Part shown: in pieces, positions 9,182-18,900 of the stretch
Layout: each line of letters starts with the position of its first letter
Position numbering within the stretch: position 1 is the first letter of the stretch
From: JAIQGF01 sp051006995
Lineage (GTDB): Bacteria; Acidobacteriota; Terriglobia; Terriglobales; Acidobacteriaceae
Reading direction: 5' to 3'
NCBI GenBank assembly: GCA_051006995.1
Contig: JBPCSQ010000037.1
Coordinates: forward strand, 1-64,000
Length of the DNA stretch: 64,000 nucleotides
Translations under genes and position numbers: made by a program
The notes under the pieces: model-generated
Databases searched by the model: none
Told to the model about the DNA's origin: nothing
The model's input: only the letters and a program-made list of their open reading frames with translations

Positions 9182-9628
9182 TTAGGACTGGCCGGTGATC
9201 TTGAGCCGCAGCTCGTCGGGAATGCGGTCGCGGATTTCCGGCGGCAGGCGGTCGTGCACGGCGCGTGCGCCCAGGCGGGCGGCATCCACCATCACCAGCG
9301 GCGCGGGTGTGGCGACGGCAACGATCAGCCATACCAGCGCGGAGAACCCAAATCCCGCCAGCGCGCCCAGTTCCAGCCACAGCGCGTGCCGCGGCTCGAA
9401 ATGCACGATGGCGCCAAAGGCCAGCAGGAAGACAAACGCCGACATCGCGGTCAGCACGATGAGCGCGACATCAATGGTGCGGTGCACCTTTTGCCAGTAG
9501 CGGCAGTGCTCGCAGTCGCGGAAGTGCTGTTCGTAGTCGCCGCGCATCTCCGGCGCGATGCCGGAAATGTCGTACCGCCAGCCGGCCAGGATCGCTCCCA
9601 CGAACTTGTCAGTGCATTGCGACTTCAT
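9182..9628 (-). CDS. Two-helix membrane protein with zf-HC2-like motif
   Basis: 148 aa. Near the N-terminus is HFRDCEHCRYWQ (about residues 36-47), which resembles the H-x3-C-x2-C anti-sigma (zf-HC2) zinc site. Two hydrophobic helices follow (about 54-75 and 84-108) and then a soluble tail ending LRLKITGQS. No sigma factor gene is nearby, so an anti-sigma role is not supported. It lies 44 bp upstream of the outer-membrane protein gene on the same strand. A GTG one codon earlier is an alternative start. Confidence 0.65.
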   Translation of the reverse strand: MKSQCTDKFVGAILAGWRYDISGIAPEMRGDYEQHFRDCEHCRYWQKVHRTIDVALIVLTAMSAFVFLLAFGAIVHFEPRHALWLELGALAGFGFSALVWLIVAVATPAPLVMVDAARLGARAVHDRLPPEIRDRIPDELRLKITGQS

Positions 9629-9645
9629 CACTTCACAGTACGACT

Positions 9646-10449
9646 CTAGAGCCGAATCGGTTCCAGGGGCTGGTGTTGCGAAGCCAGCAGCAGCCGGTTT
9701 CGCAGCAGGTCCCGCCGCCCGGCCAGCGCATGTTCGGCGGCGCGCCGCGCCAGGTCAGGATGGTTGTTCTGCTCTGATAGATGCGCCAGCACGACAAATG
9801 CTGCATTTCCATCATAGTCGCCGGAAAAAAATTCGGCGAGCGCGTCGTTCGACAAATGCCCCACCCGCGACATCACCCGCTGCTTCACCTGCCACGGATA
9901 GGGCCCGCCGCGCAGCATCTCCACATCGTGGTTCGATTCGATGACCAGTCCGTCGCATCCGCGCAGTTGGTCGCGCACGCTCGCCGGCATGTAGCCCAGG
10001 TCGGTGACCACCCCGATCTTCACCCCTTCAGCCCGGAAGGTGAAGCCCACCGGGTCGGCGGCGTCGTGCGGGATGGTGAACGGCGAAACCGTGACGTCGC
10101 CGATCATGAAGCTATGGCCGGCGCTGAATTTCTCCAGCTTCGCCAGTTCCGGCTTCACTCCCGTCTTGCTGTCGCGCGCGTATTTTTGCCACGCGTAGTA
10201 GGTCGCGGCCGTCATGTACACCGGCACGTTCAGCCGGCGCGCCAGCACGTAAATCCCGCTGACGTGGTCGGAATGCTCGTGCGACACGATCACCGCCGAG
10301 AGCTTCAGCGCGTCTTCGCCCGAGGCGGCAATGCGCCGCAGAATTTCGCGGCAGGACAGGCCGGCGTCCACCAGGATGCGGGTGCGCGAGGTGCCGAGCA
10401 CACTGCAGTTGCCTCCGCTTCCGCTCGCCAGCACCGTTAGGGAAACCAT
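9646..10449 (-). CDS. MBL-fold metallo-hydrolase, YycJ/WalJ type
   Basis: 267-aa metallo-beta-lactamase-fold protein. It opens with LASGSGGNCSVLG, has the metal motif SHEHSDHVSG (HxHxDH) near residue 60, then GFTFRAEGVKIGVVTDLGY and ESNHDVEML, all typical of the YycJ/WalJ family of putative 5' to 3' exonucleases. The start MVSLTVLASG is chosen because the upstream extension is hydrophobic spacer sequence. It is divergent from the nucleoside-salvage operon. In Firmicutes the family is linked to WalKR, but no such genes are here. Confidence 0.85.
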   Translation of the reverse strand: MVSLTVLASGSGGNCSVLGTSRTRILVDAGLSCREILRRIAASGEDALKLSAVIVSHEHSDHVSGIYVLARRLNVPVYMTAATYYAWQKYARDSKTGVKPELAKLEKFSAGHSFMIGDVTVSPFTIPHDAADPVGFTFRAEGVKIGVVTDLGYMPASVRDQLRGCDGLVIESNHDVEMLRGGPYPWQVKQRVMSRVGHLSNDALAEFFSGDYDGNAAFVVLAHLSEQNNHPDLARRAAEHALAGRRDLLRNRLLLASQHQPLEPIRL

Positions 10450-10534
10450 CTGCCGCGAGAATAGCGGGATTGTTATGTGGAAAGGGAGTAGCAAGAGTGT
10501 TAACACCACGGCCGTGGACCCCTCGATTAACGAC

Positions 10535-10577
10535 TGTCATCCTGAGCGAGGGCGAATGCCCGAGACGAAGGATCCCG
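10535..10577. repeat. Frame-hairpin repeat (TGTCATCCTGAGC type)
   Basis: TGTCATCCTGAGCGA, an inner hairpin GGGC-GAAT-GCCC, then GAGACGAAGGATCCC. The outer sequence matches the copies at 20868 and 27330 while the inner hairpin differs. Confidence 0.75.
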
Positions 10578-10734
10578 CGCCCGTTTGCAGTCACGCGTCG
10601 ATCAACAGGCGTTTCCACGCGGAATCGCACTGTACGCCGGAGCAGGGCGAAACTTCCATGATTGGCGACAACAGCACTCATGATGATCTAGGCCCAAATA
10701 CCCTCAGAAACCTGCGAGTTTCCGCCCCTTCCCC

Positions 10735-10764
10735 TTGACCTTTCCCGCCACTCTCGCATTTAAT
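10735..10764 (+). promoter_or_regulatory. Sigma-70-type promoter for the nucleoside-salvage operon
   Basis: TTGACC, an 18-bp spacer, then TTTAAT (5 of 6 matches in each box). Transcription would begin near 10771 and cdd starts at 10837. Confidence 0.55.
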
Positions 10765-10836
10765 GCACAAGTTAGCCCAATTGATTTCAAGAGCTTCCGG
10801 CAGGCGGGCCGTAAGCCGTGCCTGTAGAGGGTTTTT

Positions 10837-11268
10837 GTGTCCGACGCGCGCCCGAAAGTCGCTGCCATTCCGCCGCTCTCTACCGACGAGAAGCAGCGCC
10901 TGCTCGCCGCCGCGCGCGAGATCCTAGCCCGCGCCTACGCGCCCTATTCCAAGTTCCACGTCGGTTGCGCGGTGCTCACCCTCGCCGGCAACACCTACAC
11001 CGGATGCAATGTCGAAAACGCCTCCTACGGCCTCACCATTTGCGCCGAGCGCTCGGCCATTTCCGCCGCGGTTGCCGCCGAGGGCTGCGCCATGCGTATC
11101 CGCGCCCTTGCGGTGCTCAATGGCAATGACGCCGCCTGCTCGCCCTGCGGTGCCTGCCGCCAGGTGATCTTCGAATTTGGACCTGACGCGGAGGTCATCT
11201 ATCAGGGTGCCCACGGCGTCGAGCACTCCACCGCCCGCGCCCTGCTTCCCGCGGGGTTCACGCTGTGA
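10837..11268 (+). CDS. cdd: Cytidine deaminase
   Basis: 143-aa homotetrameric zinc deaminase converting cytidine and deoxycytidine to uridine and deoxyuridine. It has the N-terminal YSKFHVGCAV, the first zinc ligand and catalytic Glu in TICAERSAI, and the two-Cys ligand PCGACRQV. The start is a GTG preceded by AGAGG about 7 bases upstream. Its TGA overlaps the next start (GTGA). It is first in a five-gene salvage operon running to 15648. Confidence 0.95.
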   Translation: MSDARPKVAAIPPLSTDEKQRLLAAAREILARAYAPYSKFHVGCAVLTLAGNTYTGCNVENASYGLTICAERSAISAAVAAEGCAMRIRALAVLNGNDAACSPCGACRQVIFEFGPDAEVIYQGAHGVEHSTARALLPAGFTL

Positions 11269-12623
11269 CCGCCGGCCCCGTCGCCCCCGGCGCTGCCGGC
11301 CGCGCCCGCACCCTGCGCTTCGTGGACGTCATTCGCAAGAAGCGCGATGGCGGCGAGCTCACCGCCGACGAGATTCGCTATCTGGTTTCCGCTTATACGC
11401 AGGGCGTCATCCCCGACTACCAGGTTTCCGCCTGGCTGATGGCCGTCGTGCTCAAGGGCATGACCAAGGCCGAACTCGCCGCGCTCACCGAAGCTATGCT
11501 GCACTCCGGCCAGGTGCTGGACCTTTCGGCGATTCCGGGCAAGAAAGTGGATAAGCATTCCACCGGCGGCGTCGGTGACAAAACCTCTTTGGTCATCGCG
11601 CCCATAGTCGCTGCGGCCGGACTCGCCGTGCCCATGATCAGCGGCCGCGGGCTCGGTCACACCGGCGGCACGCTCGATAAGCTCGAGTCGATTCCCGGCT
11701 TCAACGTGAATCTCTCGCTCAGCCAGTTCCTCGACGTGCTTTCCACCTGCGGCTGCGCTCTGATCGGCCAGACCGCCGAAATCGCTCCCGCCGACAAGAA
11801 GTTGTACGCGCTGCGCGACGTCACCGGAACCGTCGAGAGCCCGTACCTGATTTGCGCCTCCATCATGAGCAAGAAACTCGCCGAGGGCATTGATGCGCTC
11901 GTGCTCGATGTCAAAACCGGCTCCGGCGCGTTCATGAAGAAAGAAGAGGATGCGGTTTACCTGGCCGAGTTGATGGTCGAAACCGGACGTCGCATGGGCA
12001 AGCGCGTGGTCGCGCTCATCACCGACATGGACCAGCCGCTCGGCCGCACGGTGGGCAACGCGCTGGAGGTGGAGGAATGCATTGCGGTGATGCGCGGCGA
12101 AGGCCCACCCGACTTGCGCGATCTTTGTCTTGAACTAGCCGCCTGGATGTTCTACCTGGCGGGCCGCACCACCACGCTGGACCTGGGCCGCGACCTGGCC
12201 CAGGAGTTGATTCGCAATTCCGCTGCGCTCGAGCGTTTTCGCGAGATCATTGCGCTCCAGGGTGGAAACGGGGCCGTGGTGGACGATTCCCAACTCCTCC
12301 CGCGGTCCCGCAATCGCGTGCCCGTAGTCTGCCCGGCGCCGGGCTATGTTGGAGCGATACGATGCGAGCAGGTTGGAACCGCCTGCGTTGTCCTGGGTGG
12401 CGGTCGCGAGAAGAAAGAAGATAGCGTGGATCCGGCGGTAGGCATCGTCTTGCACAAGAAAGTCGGCGACCAAGTGCGGGCCGGCGAGCCGCTCTGCATG
12501 ATTCATTACAACTCCGACGCGCGGCTGGCAGAAGCGCGCCGCTTGTTGGAAGATGCTTATGTCATCACTCGTGATGCGCCGCCACCGTGCCCGCCGCTGG
12601 TTCGACGCGTCATTGGTGAGTGA
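11265..12623 (+). CDS. Pyrimidine-nucleoside / thymidine phosphorylase
   Basis: 452-aa enzyme that splits thymidine, deoxyuridine or uridine with phosphate into base and (deoxy)ribose-1-phosphate. The family signature SGRGLGHTGGTLDKLESIPG is at about residues 126-145, with the phosphate-binding KHSTGGVGDKTS just before it. The C-terminal third (from about 345) carries the lipoyl-like alpha/beta domain. It overlaps cdd by 4 bp with a GTG start. Whether it is DeoA (deoxy only) or Pdp (both) cannot be told from motifs, so no symbol is given. Confidence 0.93.
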   Translation: MTAGPVAPGAAGRARTLRFVDVIRKKRDGGELTADEIRYLVSAYTQGVIPDYQVSAWLMAVVLKGMTKAELAALTEAMLHSGQVLDLSAIPGKKVDKHSTGGVGDKTSLVIAPIVAAAGLAVPMISGRGLGHTGGTLDKLESIPGFNVNLSLSQFLDVLSTCGCALIGQTAEIAPADKKLYALRDVTGTVESPYLICASIMSKKLAEGIDALVLDVKTGSGAFMKKEEDAVYLAELMVETGRRMGKRVVALITDMDQPLGRTVGNALEVEECIAVMRGEGPPDLRDLCLELAAWMFYLAGRTTTLDLGRDLAQELIRNSAALERFREIIALQGGNGAVVDDSQLLPRSRNRVPVVCPAPGYVGAIRCEQVGTACVVLGGGREKKEDSVDPAVGIVLHKKVGDQVRAGEPLCMIHYNSDARLAEARRLLEDAYVITRDAPPPCPPLVRRVIGE

Positions 12624-12670
12624 CTGGTGTCAGTGCAGACCATAGCCATGCCGCACGATGTTATTTACTG

Positions 12671-12739
12671 TTGTCATTCCGAGCCGGTTTTAACCGCGAG
12701 GAATCCGTTTTTCGAAACTCGAAACTGAAACTCGAAACT
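12671..12739. repeat. Frame-hairpin repeat plus iterated GAAACT words before the nucleoside transporter
   Basis: 12671-12712 reads TTGTCATTCCGAGC, an inner CGGTT-TT-AACCG hairpin, then GAGGAATCC. It is followed by CTCGAAACTGAAACTCGAAA-type words that run straight into the ATG at 12740. No Shine-Dalgarno sequence is visible between repeat and start. Confidence 0.7.
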
Positions 12740-13996
12740 ATGTATAGATTCACGGGACTTCTCGGCCTGATCACCATGGTGGGCTTGGCCTACGCCTTTT
12801 CCACCGCGCGCCGCGCCATCAAGCTCAAGACCCTGCTCTGGGGCCTCGGCCTGCAGTTCGCCTTCGCCGTTCTCGTCCTCCGCTTCAGCGCCGGACAACT
12901 CGTGCTCTCCAAGGCCGGCGCGGCCGTCACCCAGTTGCTCGACTATTCCTTTGCCGGCGCCGCCTTCGTCTTCGGTGATCTTGGCAAGAAGATGTCCCCC
13001 ATGGGCTTCTTCTTCGCCTTCCAGGTCCTGCCGACCATCATCTTTGTCAGCGCCTTTTTCGCCATCCTCTATCACTTCGGCATCATGCAGTTCATCATCA
13101 AGCAGGTGGCCAAGGTGATGCGCGCCATGGGCGCCAGTGGCGCTGAGTCGCTCGACGTCGCCGCCTCCATTTTCATGGGACAGACGGAAGCGCCGCTCAC
13201 CATCCGCCCCTTCCTGCCCTCGCTCACGAAATCCGAATTGATGACCATCATGACCGCCGGCATGGCGCACGTCTCCGGCGGCATCATGGGCGCCTACGTT
13301 CTCTACGGCATCGAGGCCCGCCACCTGCTCAGCGCCGTCATCATGACCGCCCCAGGCACCATTCTCATGGCCAAGATGCTGGTGCCGGAAACCGAAGTGC
13401 CGCTTACCGGCGACCGCAACCCGCCCGGCGCCGAAGCTGCCGCCGCCACCGTCGAACTCGAGGAAGTGAACCACAAGGACGAGAACGTGCTCGGCGCCAT
13501 CGCCCGCGGCACCATTGACGGCATGCACCTGGCGCTCAATGTCGCCGCCATGCTCATTTCCTTCCTCGCGCTCATTGCCCTGGTCAACGGCATTTTCGGC
13601 GGCATTCACAACCACTGGGCGCATTGGTTTCCCTCCAGCCTGGAGCAAGTTTTTGGCGTGATCTTTGCCCCGGTGGCCTTCGTCATCGGCATTCCATGGC
13701 ACGATTGCCTGAAGATCGGCAACTTGCTGGGCACGCGCATGGTGATCAACGAACTGGTCGCGTTTGCGCAATTGGGGCCTATGAAGGCCGTGCTCGATCC
13801 GCGCTCCTTCACCATCGCCACCTTCGCCTTGTGCGGCTTTGCCAACTTCAGCTCCATCGGCATCCAGATCGGCGGCATCAGCGCCTTGGCGCCGAACAAG
13901 CGCGGCGAACTAGCTCGGCTCGGTTTCCGTGCCATGCTGGCCGGCACCATGGCAAACTTGATGTCAGCCTCGATTGTCGGAATTTTGATGAAATAA
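12740..13996 (+). CDS. Concentrative nucleoside transporter (CNT/NupC family)
   Basis: 418-aa polytopic inner-membrane symporter importing nucleosides with Na+ or H+. Family hallmarks are AASIFMGQTEAPLTIRPF, TAGMAHVSGGIMGAYVLYG and ANFSSIGIQIGGISALAPNK, the last two forming the nucleoside and ion sites. The ATG at 12740 starts the first helix directly; the earlier in-frame ORF start reads through a repeat and is rejected. It lies third in the salvage operon and would supply the substrates of its neighbours. Confidence 0.93.
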   Translation: MYRFTGLLGLITMVGLAYAFSTARRAIKLKTLLWGLGLQFAFAVLVLRFSAGQLVLSKAGAAVTQLLDYSFAGAAFVFGDLGKKMSPMGFFFAFQVLPTIIFVSAFFAILYHFGIMQFIIKQVAKVMRAMGASGAESLDVAASIFMGQTEAPLTIRPFLPSLTKSELMTIMTAGMAHVSGGIMGAYVLYGIEARHLLSAVIMTAPGTILMAKMLVPETEVPLTGDRNPPGAEAAAATVELEEVNHKDENVLGAIARGTIDGMHLALNVAAMLISFLALIALVNGIFGGIHNHWAHWFPSSLEQVFGVIFAPVAFVIGIPWHDCLKIGNLLGTRMVINELVAFAQLGPMKAVLDPRSFTIATFALCGFANFSSIGIQIGGISALAPNKRGELARLGFRAMLAGTMANLMSASIVGILMK

Positions 13997-13998
13997 AG

Positions 13999-14080
13999 GA
14001 ACGGTTGTTAGTCGTTGGTCGTTAGCCGTTCGCGCATTACGTTGGCAATCGACCACCGACGATCGGCCAACGACGGTTTT
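13999..14080. repeat. Word-repeat inverted region between transporter and PNP genes
   Basis: Left arm of iterated GTCGTT/GTTAGCC words and right arm ACCGACGATCGGCCAACGAC as its rough reverse complement. Similar words reappear inside nrdJ at 32141-32175. Confidence 0.6.
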
Positions 14081-14950
14081 ATGAAACCAGCCGCAGAACC
14101 ATCCCGCCATCTCGCCGACGATTTCGCCCGCGCGGAAGAGTCCGCCAACTTCATTCGCTCCCGTACCAAGCTGCGCCCCAAGGTCGCGCTCGTGCTCGGC
14201 TCCGGTCTCGGCTCCTTTGCCGACCAGCTCTCCGGCGCAGCCCACATTCCTTACGGCGAGATTCCGCACTTTCCCAAGCCCACGGCCGAAGGACACGCCG
14301 GCCAGCTCGTCGTCGGCACCTTGGGACACGTGCCGGTGGTCTGCATGCAAGGACGGGTTCATCTTTACGAGGGCCACACCGCGCGCGAAGTCGTCTTTCC
14401 CGTGCGCGCCCTCGGCCGCTTCGGCTCCAAAGCGCTCATCCTGACTAACGCCGCCGGCGGCGTCAATGAGAGCTACACCCAGGGCTGCCTGGTGGCGCTC
14501 AAGGACCACATCAACCTGCAGGGCGTGAATCCGCTCACCGGATCCAACGAGGAGCGCATCGGCCCGCGTTTTCTCGATCTCACTCAGGCCTACTTCCGGC
14601 CTTATCGCCAGCTTGCGCTCGACCACGGCCGCCGCATCGGTATTGAGATCTTCGAAGGCGTCTATGCCGCGCTTCCCGGTCCTTCCTACGAAACTCCGGC
14701 CGAGATCCGCTATCTGCGCTCGATCGGTGCCGACGTGGTCGGCATGTCCACCGTGCTGGAGACCATCGCCGCGCGCCACATGGGCATGCGCGTGCTCGCC
14801 ATCTCCTGCGTCACCAACATGGCGGCAGGCATTCTCGACCGTCCGCTCAGCCACAAGGAAGTGCTGGAAACCGGCGAACGCGTCAAGGGCAAGTTCATCC
14901 AGTTGCTGGAAGGCATCATGCCCCAGGTGGAAGATTTGGCAGGGAACTGA
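14081..14950 (+). CDS. Purine-nucleoside phosphorylase (trimeric, PNP class I)
   Basis: 289-aa enzyme splitting inosine and guanosine (and deoxy forms) with phosphate. Visible motifs are VALVLGSGLGSFAD (phosphate loop), GRVHLYEGH, LTNAAGGVNESY, LPGPSYETPAEIR and GMSTVLETIAARHMGM, the usual set for the trimeric low-molecular-mass PNP. The start at MKPAAEPSRH is chosen because the upstream frame runs through iterated spacer words. It is fourth in the salvage operon. Confidence 0.95.
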   Translation: MKPAAEPSRHLADDFARAEESANFIRSRTKLRPKVALVLGSGLGSFADQLSGAAHIPYGEIPHFPKPTAEGHAGQLVVGTLGHVPVVCMQGRVHLYEGHTAREVVFPVRALGRFGSKALILTNAAGGVNESYTQGCLVALKDHINLQGVNPLTGSNEERIGPRFLDLTQAYFRPYRQLALDHGRRIGIEIFEGVYAALPGPSYETPAEIRYLRSIGADVVGMSTVLETIAARHMGMRVLAISCVTNMAAGILDRPLSHKEVLETGERVKGKFIQLLEGIMPQVEDLAGN

Positions 14951-15024
14951 AATATCCGTTGTCGGTTGTGAGTTCTGAGCAAAACGGCCCACTCACAACT
15001 CACAACCCAGAACTCACAACTGCA
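14951..15024. repeat. Word-repeat inverted region between PNP and uridine kinase genes
   Basis: Left arm GTTGTGAGTTCTGAG and right arm of repeated AACTCACAAC words around an AAAACGGCCC centre. Same word set as 46676-46752. Confidence 0.65.
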
Positions 15025-15648
15025 ATGCCTCACATCATCGCCATTGCCGGCGCCTCTTGCGTAGGAAAGACCAGCCTCGCCAACGCGCTCGCCCAACGTC
15101 TTTCTGCGCCCATTCTCCCTATGGACGCCTACTATCGCGACCTCACCTTCCTGCCGCTCGAATCGCGCTGCAAATTTAATTTCGATATTCCCGACGCCAT
15201 CGACCACGACCTCCTCCGCCAGAATCTCACCGGTTTGACCGCCGGAAAAACCATCGAGCGCCCGGTCTACGACTTCACCATCCACACTCGCGCGCCGCAG
15301 ACGCAGACGGTCGCTCCCGCTCCTTACCTCATCCTCGAAGGCCTGTTTGCGCTGCACTGGGAAGACATCCGCCCGCTGCTTTCCACCAAGGTCTTCGTGG
15401 ACGCCCCTGACGATGTCTGTCTTTCGCGCCGCCAGTTTCGCGACGTGCGCGAGCGCGGGCGCACCCTCGAATCCGTCCTCCAGCAATATGCCGAAACCGT
15501 TCGCCCGATGGCCGAGCTTTACGTTCTGCCCACTCGCCGCTATGCCGACCTCGTTGTCTCCGGAGAAATTCCCATCGCCGACTCTGCTGCCCTCGTCCTA
15601 GCTCATCTCCAGTCGGCTGCCTCAGGCGCCGCAGCGCGGCTTTCTTAA
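15025..15648 (+). CDS. Uridine kinase family P-loop kinase
   Basis: 207-aa nucleoside kinase. It begins HIIAIAGASCVGKTSLANAL with the Walker A GASCVGKTS, then MDAYYRDLTFLPLESRCKFNFDIPDAIDHD, where the Asp and Tyr are typical uridine-kinase substrate residues, and a lid rich in Arg (LSRRQFRDVRERG). It would phosphorylate uridine or cytidine to UMP or CMP, completing the pyrimidine side of the pathway. It is the last gene of the operon, after a spacer of inverted AACTCACAAC words. Confidence 0.88.
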   Translation: MPHIIAIAGASCVGKTSLANALAQRLSAPILPMDAYYRDLTFLPLESRCKFNFDIPDAIDHDLLRQNLTGLTAGKTIERPVYDFTIHTRAPQTQTVAPAPYLILEGLFALHWEDIRPLLSTKVFVDAPDDVCLSRRQFRDVRERGRTLESVLQQYAETVRPMAELYVLPTRRYADLVVSGEIPIADSAALVLAHLQSAASGAAARLS

Positions 15649-15765
15649 GGCCCGCTACTTACTTCTCTAAGGCCGCTCCCCTAATCTGTAAATTCGCGCC
15701 TCGCCGGATATTTTCGTATGGTTTTTCGTAGGGTATTTTTCGGCAAAAATTCACATTTTGTGCTG

Positions 15766-15794
15766 TTCACAATCCAGCTCTGGCGTGATATTGT
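15766..15794 (+). promoter_or_regulatory. Candidate promoter for the TonB-dependent receptor
   Basis: TTCACA, 17-bp spacer, TATTGT, about 140 bp before the receptor start. The surrounding 15649-15933 region is AT-richer than its neighbours and has no gene. Confidence 0.45.
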
Positions 15795-15933
15795 CCCCGG
15801 CTACACAAAACAATGTTCGGCTGCTTCGCGAGCTCGTGTTTTACAAGCTGGCGATCGCGGATGAATGTGCTATTCACCGCCAGGCCGGACTCCGAGCTGA
15901 TGTTTTTTAGTTTGAATGAATAGGGGAGAGGCG

Positions 15934-18900
15934 ATGCCGAAGTTCAATCCAACCAAACTGCTGGTTACATTTCTGCTTGTGGCCTGTCTGCTGCTGGCCG
16001 GGAACGCCATGGCACAGTCGCAAGCGAGCACCGGACAAATTACCGGCACTGTGAAAGACGCCGCCGGCGCCTTGATCACGGGTGCAGCTATCAAAGTTAC
16101 GAACGTCAACACCGGGTACGAGCAGACAGCTACCTCCACCGACGCCGGCCTGTACACGGCTCAGCTGCTGCCTCCAGGACACTACAAAGTCGTCGCCTCG
16201 CACGCCGGATTCGCCGACCAGACCTCCGAACTTGATGTGGGCGTCGGCCGCACTCTGGTCATCAACTTCAGCCTCCCCGTTGGTGCGCGCAAGGAATCCA
16301 TCACCGTCACCGCGGAAGCCATCGAGGTCACTCGCCACGACGCCTCGTCCTTTATCAATTCGACGGTGGTTTCCTCTTTGCCCCTGAACGGCGGTCGCTT
16401 CCACGATCTCGCTCAGCTCACGCCCACGGTTCAGTTTGACCCCTCCCGCGGCGGCCTCGACATCTCCGGCCAGCGCGGCATTAACGCCTCCGTCACCGTG
16501 GATGGCGCCAGCTACGACAACCCGTTCTTCGGCGGGATGCGCGGCGGTGAGCGTGCCGGTCAGACCCCCACCATGCCGATTGACGCCGTACAGGAATTCC
16601 AGGTCGTGCGCGCCGGCTACAGCGCCGAATTCGGCCGCTCTACCGGCGGCATCATGACCGCGGTCACCAAGTCGGGTTCCAACGCCTTCCACGGCGACGG
16701 ATTCCTCTACTGGCGGCCTCAGGACCTCTCCGGCAACACTCCGTTTTACGATGCGGTGCGCTCCAGCCTGATTACGCCCTTCGGTGTTGTTGCCGCTCCG
16801 AATCAGTTGCAGTGGGGCGGCGGCGTCGGCGGTCCCATCAAGAAGGACAAGCTGTTCTTCTACGGCGCTTACACCCAGCAGCGCGTCCGTCAGTCTCGCG
16901 CCATCTTGTTCACCGATATTCCGACTTACACTCCGAACGCCGCTCTGCTGGAGAACGTGCCTTACAACTACTACATTGGCCAGCAGGGACCGTACAGCCA
17001 GACCAACGATGCCAAGGTCTTCCTGGGCAAGGGAGATTGGGTCATCAGCAATAACCATCGCCTGAGCTTCAAGTACAACCGCAGCACCAATGAGGCGCAA
17101 AATGCCGCCACCAACGGTACTGCCCCCAACCCGGTGACCGCCAATGCCCTCTCCAACAACGGCACTGAGCTGGATGATACCCACACCATCACCGGCTCGC
17201 TGGCCAGCTTCTTCCATGGGCTGACCAACGAGCTCCGCGGCGAGTACTCGCTGGAGCACCGTCCGCGCAATGGCAACCAGCCCTTCCAGCCGGTCGTCAG
17301 CAGCCGCGCCGGAACCTACGGCACCATCAGTTTCTTTGGTCAGAACCTTGAAAAGGACTGGCGCCTCCAGTTCGCCGACGCCGTTACCTGGCAGCATGGT
17401 AAGCACACCGTCAAGTTCGGCGGCGAGTACAACCACCTGAATGCCAGCCAGATCTTCGGATTCGATCAGTTTGGCGATTTCAGCGTCAGTACTCCCAGCG
17501 GCACCCTCGCCTCCCAGTTGGAGCTGATGGGCGCCAACGGCACTTTGCCGCTTTCCGCTTATCCCAACTGCCCGGGCGCCAATTGTCCGTTCAGCGCGGC
17601 GGCCGGCGCCACTTTGGCCAACCGCTACGACAACACCCGGACCTCGTATTCCCACAATATCGGCAATTACCTCGCCACCATGACGGGCGAGATGCCGGCA
17701 TTGTTTTTCCAGGACTCCTGGCGCGTGTTCCCGACCTTCACTCTGAACTTCGGGCTACGTTGGGAAGGCCAGAAGAATCCTCAACCTGATGCCTCCAACG
17801 CCGCCCTTACCAACCTGGTGAAGAACCAGGTCTGGCCGTTGAGTGCAGCCGGCATCGTTCCCGCCAAGGAAGATCCCAGCTACATTCCGAATGCGATGAA
17901 TCAGTTTGCTCCACGCTTCGGCTTCGCCTGGGACGTCATGGGCAACGGCAAAACAGTCGTCCGCGGTTTCAGCGGCATCTACTACGCCGCCAGTCCGCTC
18001 CTGCTGTTTGCCGGACCCACCAATAACTTCCGCGCCGTCCCTGGTGATCAGCGGCTGTTCTTCCCGCTGACTCCTAAGGCCGGTTCGCTGTGTGCTACCT
18101 CCATCACTACCTACCAGCAGATCCTCTGCGGAACCGGTGGCAGAATCAATCTCAACAACTTCGCGCCGGGTAGTGAACCGGCGCTGACCACCGCCGACTT
18201 CCAGCAAATCGGCGCTTCCATCGGCTATCCCGACCTCACCCTGCTGACCTCCCCACTCATGATGGACAACAACTTCAAGAATCCGCGGTCGACTCAAGTC
18301 GGCTTCGGTTTTGAGCGGGAAGTCATGCGCGGTTGGGTCGTTACTGCTGACGTGGATTGGATCAAGACTGTCCACCTCGAGCGCAATACGGAGTTGAACC
18401 TGCCCATGCCCACGGGCATCTGCCCCGCCACCCAGTTGACCGCCTGCCTCAACGCCACTACCGGGCGGCCGCAGTACGGCCTGACCTTGACGAACCATAC
18501 GGATCCGGTGAGCGGGCTGACGGTGCCGGGCGGCGTTCCGCGTCCCATCGCCTCGCTGGGTTCGGTGCAGGCCCGTACGTCCAACGGCAAGAGCTTGTAT
18601 CGCGCCCTGACCATCGGTACGCGTTACAACGCCAGCAAACGCGTTCAGTTGCAGATGTATTACACGCGTTCGGAAGGGCTGTCGGACGACGATAACGAGC
18701 GCAACGCGGGTGGCATCAGCTACAGTGATGCCTCCACACCGCTCTATTACTCCCGCGAGTACTACTTCTCCACCCAGGACCGCCGCCAGCAGTTCGTGGC
18801 CTCCCCGGTGGTTACACTCCCGTTCGGCTTTGAGGTCGCTACCTCGCTCCGCTTCTTGTCAGGTGTTCCGCTGTTCAGCACCAGCAGTTCGGCGCTGCTC

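Larger units (their letters stand above)
10450..10836. other. Divergent intergenic region with one frame-hairpin repeat and a promoter
   Basis: 387 bp between the metallo-hydrolase (minus) and cdd (plus). It holds the repeat at 10535-10577 and the promoter at 10735-10764. I see no credible gene in the remainder. Confidence 0.6.

Noticed and set aside
9138..9380. N-terminal extension of the outer-membrane protein
   Set aside because: Not protein-like and overlaps the zinc-finger-like gene; the GTG at 9137 begins a proper signal peptide.
9182..9628. Anti-sigma factor assignment
   Set aside because: The Cys/His motif fits but no sigma factor gene is nearby, so only the motif is reported.
12674..13771. 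365-aa minus-strand frame
   Set aside because: Antisense of the CNT transporter; rich in Gly, Asp, Glu and His as expected from a shadow.
15907..17655. 582-aa minus-strand frame
   Set aside because: Antisense of the TonB-dependent receptor, which has clear domains and regulatory sites.
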